DNA of 64,000 nucleotides from Mesorhizobium wenxiniae (GTDB lineage: Bacteria > Pseudomonadota > Alphaproteobacteria > Rhizobiales > Rhizobiaceae). The notes under the pieces are model-generated. The model had not been told where the DNA came from. It searched no databases and saw nothing but the letters and a program-made list of their open reading frames with translations. Location of the stretch: positions 1 through 64,000 of the forward strand of contig NZ_NPKH01000020.1 of NCBI RefSeq assembly GCF_002284535.1, written 5' to 3'. Numbering within the stretch: position 1 is the first letter of the stretch; each line of letters opens with the position of its first letter. The position numbers were made by a program, and so were the translations under genes. Positions 59,027 to 64,000 of this stretch are shown here, in pieces.

Positions 59027-60309
59027 TCGTACCTCAGCGCTTCGACCGGATCGAGCCTGGCCGCGCGCCATGCCGGAAACAGCGTCGCCAGGAACGACAG
59101 CACCAGCGCCATCAGGATCACCGAGATCGTCTCGCTGGCATCCATGCGGGCAGGCAGCTGGCTCAGGAAATAGAGCTCGGGATTGAACAGCCTCTCGCCG
59201 GCCAGCCAGGAGAAGAACTGGCGGATTCGCTCGACGTTCAGGCAGATTACAACGCCGAGCAGCACGCCGGCGATGGTGCCCACCACGCCGATCGCCGCGC
59301 CCGTCATCAGGAATATGCGCAGGATCGCGCCGCGGGTGGCGCCCATGGTGCGCAGGATGGCGATGTCGTGGCCCTTGTCCTTTACCAGCATGATCAGGCC
59401 CGAAATGATGTTGAGCGCTGCCACCAGCACGATCAGCGTCAAGATCATGAACATGACGTTGCGCTCCACTTGCAGCGCATCGAAGAATGTCCTGTTGCGT
59501 TCTCGCCAATCGACCATGGTGATCGGCCGCTGCGACGCCTCTTCGATCTTCGGTTTCAGCGCGTCGACATTGTCGGGATTGTCGACATAGATCTCAATCG
59601 CCTGAGCTCGGCCATCCATGTTGAAATAGAGCTGTGCTTCCGAAAACGGCATATAGACGATGGAGCTGTCATATTCCGACATGCCGACTTCGAAGATCGC
59701 CGTGATCGGGTAGCCCTTCATGCGCGGTGTCGTGCCGAGCGGCGTGACATCGCCGTCGGGCGCGATCAGCGTGATCGTGTCGCCGAGCACAAGACCGAGA
59801 TTGTCGGCCATTCGGCTGCCGATGGCGACGCCCTCGCTTGTGTCGAAGCCGGCGATCGAGCCCTGCTTGATATTGTTGGCGACGATCGAAATTTTAACCA
59901 GATCCTCGCCGCGTATGCCGCGAACCAGCGCCCCTGACCCGCCGCCGATATTGCCTTGCGCCAGCACCTGCCCGTCGATCAGCGGAATGGCGTACTGGAC
60001 GCCGGGCACGCCGTTGATGCGGCTGGCGACCTGCGCATAGTCCTCCAGCGGCATGTCGAGCGGCTGCACGATCAGATGGCCATTGACGCCGAGGATGCGC
60101 GTCAGGAGCTCGGCGCGAAACCCGTTCATGACAGCCATCACGACGATCAGCGTGGCGACGCCCAGCATGATGCCGAGGAACGAGATCGAGGCGATGACGG
60201 AGATCACCGTCTCCTTGCGGCGCGAGCGCAGATAGCGCCACGCGACCATGCGTTCGAAGACGGAAAAAGGTCCCGCGGCATGGGGTTTCTCTACTGCCGC
60301 TTCGCTCAT
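59023..60309 (-). CDS. Lipoprotein-releasing ABC transporter permease, LolC/LolE family
   Basis: The 428-residue protein is an FtsX-type permease: first helix at about 25-50 ([20 protein letters not shown]), a large MacB-like periplasmic domain (about 60-270) and three further helices near the C-terminus, ending [14 protein letters not shown]. Alphaproteobacteria usually carry one LolC/E-type permease rather than the separate pair, as here. It overlaps both proS and lolD by ATGA. Confidence 0.94.
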   Translation of the reverse strand: MSEAAVEKPHAAGPFSVFERMVAWRYLRSRRKETVISVIASISFLGIMLGVATLIVVMAVMNGFRAELLTRILGVNGHLIVQPLDMPLEDYAQVASRINGVPGVQYAIPLIDGQVLAQGNIGGGSGALVRGIRGEDLVKISIVANNIKQGSIAGFDTSEGVAIGSRMADNLGLVLGDTITLIAPDGDVTPLGTTPRMKGYPITAIFEVGMSEYDSSIVYMPFSEAQLYFNMDGRAQAIEIYVDNPDNVDALKPKIEEASQRPITMVDWRERNRTFFDALQVERNVMFMILTLIVLVAALNIISGLIMLVKDKGHDIAILRTMGATRGAILRIFLMTGAAIGVVGTIAGVLLGVVICLNVERIRQFFSWLAGERLFNPELYFLSQLPARMDASETISVILMALVLSFLATLFPAWRAARLDPVEALRYE

Positions 60310-61634
60310 GCGGCAAAACCGAAGCGCTTCTTCGCGTCCACGATCGGCAGCGTCTCGCGCTCGCCGGTCCTGCGGTTCTTGATTTCGACCTCGCCGGCCG
60401 CCACGCCGCGCGGCCCGACGATCACCTGCCACGGCAGGCCGATCAGGTCGGCGATGGCGAACTTGCCGCCTGGCCGCTGATCGGTGTCGTCGTAGAGCAC
60501 GTCCTTGCCGACGGCGACAAACGCCGCATGGAGTTCGTCGCAGACGTGGTCGCACTCGGCGTCGCCGGCCTTCATGTTGATCAGGCCGATGTCGAAAGGC
60601 GCCACCGCCTCCGGCCAGATGATGCCGTTGTCGTCGTGGCTGGCCTCGATGATCGCCGCGACCAGCCGCGTCGGGCCGATGCCGTAGGAACCCCCGGACG
60701 CAAAATGATCCTTGCCGTCGGGCCCTGTCACCTTGGCGCCCATCGGCTTCGAATATTTGTCGCCGAAATGGAAGATGTGGCCGACCTCGATGCCGCGCGC
60801 CGAGACCCTGTCGCTTGTCGCAACCTTCTCCCACGCGGCCTCGTCGTGCATCTCGTCGGTCGCGGCATAGGGCGTCGTCCATGTCTTGACGATCTCGCCG
60901 ATCGCGGCATCGTTGGAGAAGTCCGTGTCCGCACCCGGCACATCAAGCGCGAGATAGTTGCGATGGCAATAAACCTGGCTCTCGCCGGTGTCGGCCAGGA
61001 TGATGAATTCGTGGCTGAGGTCGCCGCCGATCGGCCCGGTGTCGGCACGCATCGGGATTGCCTGCAGCCCCATGCGCGTGAACGTCCTGAGATAGGACAC
61101 GAACATCCTGTTGTAGGCCGCCTTGGCGTCTTCGAAGTCGAGATCGAAGGAATAGGCGTCCTTCATCAGAAACTCGCGCGAGCGCATGACGCCGAAGCGC
61201 GGCCGCACCTCGTCGCGGAATTTCCACTGGATGTGATAGAGATTGAGCGGCAGATCCTTATAGGACTTCACGTAGGCGCGGAAAATCTCGGTGACCACCT
61301 CCTCGTTGGTCGGACCGTAGAGCATGTCCCGGTCTTGCCGGTCCTTGATGCGCAACATCTCCTTCCCATAGTCGTCATAGCGACCGCTTTCGCGCCACAG
61401 CTCGGCGAACTGGATGGTCGGCATCAGGATCTCGAGCGCGCCGGCCCGGTCCTGCTCCTCGCGAATGATCCGGCAGACCTTGTCCAGCACCCTTTTGCCG
61501 AGCGGCAGCCAGGAAAAACTGCCTTGCCCCTGCTGGCGAATCATGCCGGCGCGTAGCATCAGCCGGTGCGAAACGATTTCGGCCTCGCGCGGATTTTCTT
61601 TAAGGATAGGCAGGAAATAGCGCGACAAACGCAT
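60306..61634 (-). CDS. proS: Prolyl-tRNA synthetase, short form without editing domain
   Basis: The 442-residue class II synthetase has motif 1 and 2 regions ([39 protein letters not shown]) and motif 3 ([11 protein letters not shown] near 323-333). The large insertion (editing) domain of the 570-residue bacterial form is missing, which is usual in alphaproteobacteria and not a truncation. The ATG at 61634 gives the expected start MRLSRYFLP. It leads the proS-lolC/E-lolD unit. Confidence 0.96.
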   Translation of the reverse strand: MRLSRYFLPILKENPREAEIVSHRLMLRAGMIRQQGQGSFSWLPLGKRVLDKVCRIIREEQDRAGALEILMPTIQFAELWRESGRYDDYGKEMLRIKDRQDRDMLYGPTNEEVVTEIFRAYVKSYKDLPLNLYHIQWKFRDEVRPRFGVMRSREFLMKDAYSFDLDFEDAKAAYNRMFVSYLRTFTRMGLQAIPMRADTGPIGGDLSHEFIILADTGESQVYCHRNYLALDVPGADTDFSNDAAIGEIVKTWTTPYAATDEMHDEAAWEKVATSDRVSARGIEVGHIFHFGDKYSKPMGAKVTGPDGKDHFASGGSYGIGPTRLVAAIIEASHDDNGIIWPEAVAPFDIGLINMKAGDAECDHVCDELHAAFVAVGKDVLYDDTDQRPGGKFAIADLIGLPWQVIVGPRGVAAGEVEIKNRRTGERETLPIVDAKKRFGFAA

Positions 61635-61892
61635 GGACTGGTCCGTAAGAGAGAGGATTGCCGCACCGGAATCGGCGCAGCGCAGGCTTGCCCGCCCCGG
61701 CTTCATAGCCATTTCATGACGGAATGGAAACCCGCCCATCGGGTGTCGCAAAGGGCGCCGCAGTGCCGCATCCGCCTTGCTGGTCGTTTCGCAAGCAACG
61801 ACTGCCACACTATTGTGCACTGCAGCACGAGATTGCTAATTTCCAGGCAAAATTCTGCGTGACATTTTCACTCGCCTTGGTCTAATGTGCCC

Positions 61893-62043
61893 CGATAACC
61901 GAGAGGGCGGAAAGAAATCTGCCCTCCTACGCGGTCAAAGTCTTGGGAGGATGCGATCTAGGCGCGGTTACTCGCTGCCGCCGGACACCGGAAACAGATC
62001 GGACGCGTTTAAATTGCAAGGCCTCGTGCCTTGCATTTTTTTT
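61893..62043 (+). ncRNA. Candidate small RNA, possibly alpha-r9 (Smr9C) family
   Basis: A non-coding stretch with a promoter-like TGACAT-N16/17-CTAATG just upstream (61862-61887), a first hairpin with arms GAGGGC (61903-61908) and GCCCTC (61921-61926), an unpaired GGGAGGATG stretch, and a perfect terminator at the 3' end. The length of about 150 bases and the position next to proS and a DUF1467 gene match what I recall of Smr9C in Sinorhizobium; I cannot verify that here. The anti-Shine-Dalgarno-like CCCTCCT suggests base pairing with mRNAs. The 61635-61892 leader before it shows no other feature. Confidence 0.6.
62015..62043 (+). terminator. Rho-independent terminator of the small RNA
   Basis: A perfect 8-bp stem (TGCAAGGC with GCCTTGCA), five-base loop and eight T residues. 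It faces the plus strand, where no protein gene ends nearby, so it implies a short plus-strand transcript. Confidence 0.9.
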
Positions 62044-62178
62044 GTGCAATCATCTGTTTAGCACGACAAATTGCTAGACCACTTTACCAAGCGCCAGCAC
62101 AGCGGGTTCGGAACCTGCATCGGCTTCCAGCCCGGATTGGTGCTCGCATGCAAGATGTGACCAGCCGCGCCCGGCGGT

Positions 62179-62463
62179 CTAATTTTCGGGTCTCTGGCTA
62201 AAATCCGGCACGATGTGCGGGATGTCGTCGATGCCGAGGCCGAGCCCCCTCGTAATGCCATAGAAGATGCCAAGAAGAACCATCGTGACGATTGTCGTCC
62301 GCAGCATGGCGCGCAGCATATGCGATCCGCGCGGCGCGCTGGGTACAGTGCCCAGCGTCACGTCCTCATCCTCGTCCTGCGTCCTCAGACTGAACGGCAG
62401 GATGGCGAACAGCACTACCCACCATGTGATGAAGAACAGGGCGAGAAACGAGACCCAGCTCAT
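62179..62463 (-). CDS. DUF1467 family membrane protein
   Basis: The 94-residue protein has two helices (residues 5-25 and 52-75) with an acidic loop between them (RTQDEDEDVTLG) and a C-terminal tail. DUF1467 proteins are small, alphaproteobacterial and uncharacterised; WWVVLFAILPFSLRTQ near 14-29 is the typical first-helix end. It overlaps the epimerase gene by ATGA. Confidence 0.9.
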   Translation of the reverse strand: MSWVSFLALFFITWWVVLFAILPFSLRTQDEDEDVTLGTVPSAPRGSHMLRAMLRTTIVTMVLLGIFYGITRGLGLGIDDIPHIVPDFSQRPEN

Positions 62464-62864
62464 GCTTGCTCCAGTTCGACCAGCGTGCCGAAGAAATCCT
62501 TGGGATGCAGGAACAGCACCGGCTTGCCATGCGCGCCGATCTTCGGGTCGGCGTCGCCAAGGACGCGGGCGCCGCTGGCCTTGAGATGATCACGCGCGGC
62601 AAGAATGTCGTCGACCTCGTAGCAGACATGATGCATGCCGCCCGAGGGGTTCTTCTCGAGGAATGCCGCGATCGGCGAATCCTCGCCGAGCGGCTCCAGC
62701 AATTCGATCTTGGTGTTGCCGACATCGACGAACACCACCGTCACGCCATGCTCCGGCAACGCCTGCGGCGGGCTCACCTGAGCGCCGAGCGTATCGCGAT
62801 AGGCCGCTGTCGCCGTGGCCAGATCCGGCACAGCAAGGGCGACATGGTTCAGGCGTCCGAGCAT
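62460..62864 (-). CDS. mce: Methylmalonyl-CoA epimerase
   Basis: The 134-residue vicinal-oxygen-chelate protein has LNHVALAVPDL at 5-15 (first metal His), KIELLEPL near 56-63 (Glu), GGMHHVCYEVDD near 75-86 (His pair) and GTLVELEQ at the end (Glu). It interconverts the methylmalonyl-CoA epimers in propionate metabolism, whose mutase needs the cobalamin made by the cob genes of this window. It lies 15 bp after the RNase J gene in the same direction. Confidence 0.9.
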   Translation of the reverse strand: MLGRLNHVALAVPDLATATAAYRDTLGAQVSPPQALPEHGVTVVFVDVGNTKIELLEPLGEDSPIAAFLEKNPSGGMHHVCYEVDDILAARDHLKASGARVLGDADPKIGAHGKPVLFLHPKDFFGTLVELEQA

Positions 62865-62879
62865 AGCGTGCTCCGAAAG

Positions 62880-64000
62880 TTACCGCGTGACGAACACCGT
62901 CACCAGCGGCTTCTTGCCCCACGCTTCATTGGCGGCGCCGCGGACGGCGCGGCGCACTGCCTCCTGCACGAGGTCGAGATCTCTTCGGCGCTGACGGGGG
63001 ATGGAGTCCACGGCGCCGATTGCCGCATCGATCATCAGGTCTTCCAGGCTCTCGCCGCGGGCGTCGGCCTCGGCGACGCCGATGGCGACCAGATCGGGAT
63101 CGCCGGCGAGCTCATACTTGTCGTCGAGCACGACATTGACCGCGACATGGCCGGCAAAGGACAGCTTGCGCCGGTCGCGAATGCCCATCGCCTGGTCGGT
63201 GCCGATCAGCCTGCCGTCCTTGTAGATACGGCCGAACTGCACCTGGTCGATGATCGTCGCCGCACCGGGATAGAGCCGCAGCATGTCGCCGTCGCGGACC
63301 TGCGCCACCTGGCCGATGCCCGACACCGACATCAGCGACCCCTGCGCTACAAGATGCGCCGCCTCGCCATGCACCGGCACGCCGATCTGCGGGCGCACCC
63401 ATTGATACATCTTGCGCAATTCGCTGCGGCGCGGATGGCCGGAGACGTGCACCAGCGCATCGCCGTCCTCGATGATCTTGATGCCGAGATCGATCAGCCG
63501 GTTCTTGATCTCGAGGATACCCTTCTCGTTGCCGGGAATAGTGCGCGAGGAAAACACCACCGTGTCGCCTGCTGTCAGCGACACCGATTTCATCTCCTCG
63601 CGCGACAGTTTTGCCAATGCCGCAAGCGGCTCGCCCTGGCTGCCGGTGCAGATGATGACGAGGTTTTCGCGCGGGATGAACCCAAAATCCTCCTCGGCGA
63701 TGAATTCGGGCAGCCCGTCCATATAGCCGAGCTCGCCGGCAACATCGATGACGCGCTTCAGCGAGCGGCCGAGCACCAGGCACTGGCGGCCGGCGTCGCG
63801 TGCCGCCTTGGCAATGGAGACGATGCGCCCGACATTGGAGGAAAAAGTGGTGACCGCGACACGGCCCTTGGCGCTCTGGATGACGCCCTTGAGGCCCTCG
63901 CCCACCGCCACTTCCGACGGCGACTCCCCTTCCCGCAGCGCATTGGTGGAATCGCAGATCAGCGCCAGCACGCCGTTGTCGCCATAGGCGCGGAAGCGGG
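62880..64000 (-). CDS. rnj: Ribonuclease J (C-terminal two thirds; start beyond the window)
   Basis: The visible 373 codons cover the second half of the metallo-beta-lactamase domain, the beta-CASP domain (CTGSQGEPLAALAKLSR, then SSRTIPGNE, and HVSGHPRRSEL with its metal-binding His) and the C-terminal domain. The HxHxDH motif must lie in the missing N-terminal part past base 64000. RNase J is a 5'-to-3' exonuclease and endonuclease in RNA processing. The reading frame is open to the window edge. Confidence 0.92.
   Translation of the reverse strand, partial: RFRAYGDNGVLALICDSTNALREGESPSEVAVGEGLKGVIQSAKGRVAVTTFSSNVGRIVSIAKAARDAGRQCLVLGRSLKRVIDVAGELGYMDGLPEFIAEEDFGFIPRENLVIICTGSQGEPLAALAKLSREEMKSVSLTAGDTVVFSSRTIPGNEKGILEIKNRLIDLGIKIIEDGDALVHVSGHPRRSELRKMYQWVRPQIGVPVHGEAAHLVAQGSLMSVSGIGQVAQVRDGDMLRLYPGAATIIDQVQFGRIYKDGRLIGTDQAMGIRDRRKLSFAGHVAVNVVLDDKYELAGDPDLVAIGVAEADARGESLEDLMIDAAIGAVDSIPRQRRRDLDLVQEAVRRAVRGAANEAWGKKPLVTVFVTR

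Noticed and set aside
60306-61634. ProS considered truncated because the editing domain is missing
   Set aside because: The short form is the normal alphaproteobacterial type and all three class II motifs are present.

Overview
The window reads as a chromosomal segment of an alphaproteobacterium of the order Rhizobiales, most likely Mesorhizobium or a close relative. This rests on gene content and style, not on a database match: high-GC coding sequence, many ATGA start/stop overlaps, a soxBDAG sarcosine oxidase operon, rhizobial cobalamin genes under a B12 riboswitch, a mannosylfructose pair of the Agrobacterium type, a short alphaproteobacterial-type ProS next to lolCDE, and mosaic intergenic palindromes in nearly every larger gap.

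Layout. 0-4 kb: a secreted von Willebrand-type protein and a large FAD/GcvT demethylase. 4-11 kb: a six-gene minus-strand operon resembling the mycobacterial decaprenyl-phospho-arabinose pathway (a HAD-UbiA phosphoribosyl-polyprenol synthase fusion and a DprE1-like oxidase), with a sugar SDR, a small SMR-type flippase, a class III aminotransferase and a multi-spanning membrane protein. 11-14 kb: a small exported protein and a large MscS channel. 14.4-19.6 kb: soxBDAG. 19.6-28.3 kb: a nitroreductase, then an XRE-cupin regulator leading an operon of two more FAD/GcvT demethylases, a homocysteine methyltransferase and an aminotransferase. 28.3-36.4 kb: a tightly packed seven-gene minus-strand operon (ABC importer, cytosine-deaminase-like amidohydrolase, FAD-linked oxidase, two flavodoxin-fold reductases), divergent from RidA and creatininase genes.

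36.6-41.8 kb: cobalamin late steps and cobalt uptake (cobC, cbiB-type cobD, cobO, cobU/P, CbtAB) with a B12 riboswitch and a coupled phosphatase. 42-48 kb: a decayed Rieske oxygenase, an MFS transporter, membrane enzymes, a MerR regulator and MgtE. 48-53.6 kb: an accessory block next to an IS6-family end remnant, with mannosylfructose synthase and phosphatase, a GH32 fructosidase and a PAP2 membrane enzyme. 53.7-64 kb: mostly conserved core: a DHDPS-family enzyme, tRNA-Leu(GAG), lipB, a 28-codon ORF behind tandem SOS boxes, an SDR plus ECF sigma factor, lolD-lolC/E-proS, a candidate small RNA, a DUF1467 protein, methylmalonyl-CoA epimerase and RNase J (cut by the window end).

The common theme of the first 36 kb is catabolism of N-methylated and nitrogen-rich small molecules: methyl groups go to folate or homocysteine, and glycine or ammonia is released. 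The items most worth following are the SOS-box micropeptide (56.0-56.15 kb), the DPA-like sugar-lipid operon (4-11 kb), the unassigned catabolic operon (28-35 kb) and the cobC-coupled phosphatase (36.6 kb).
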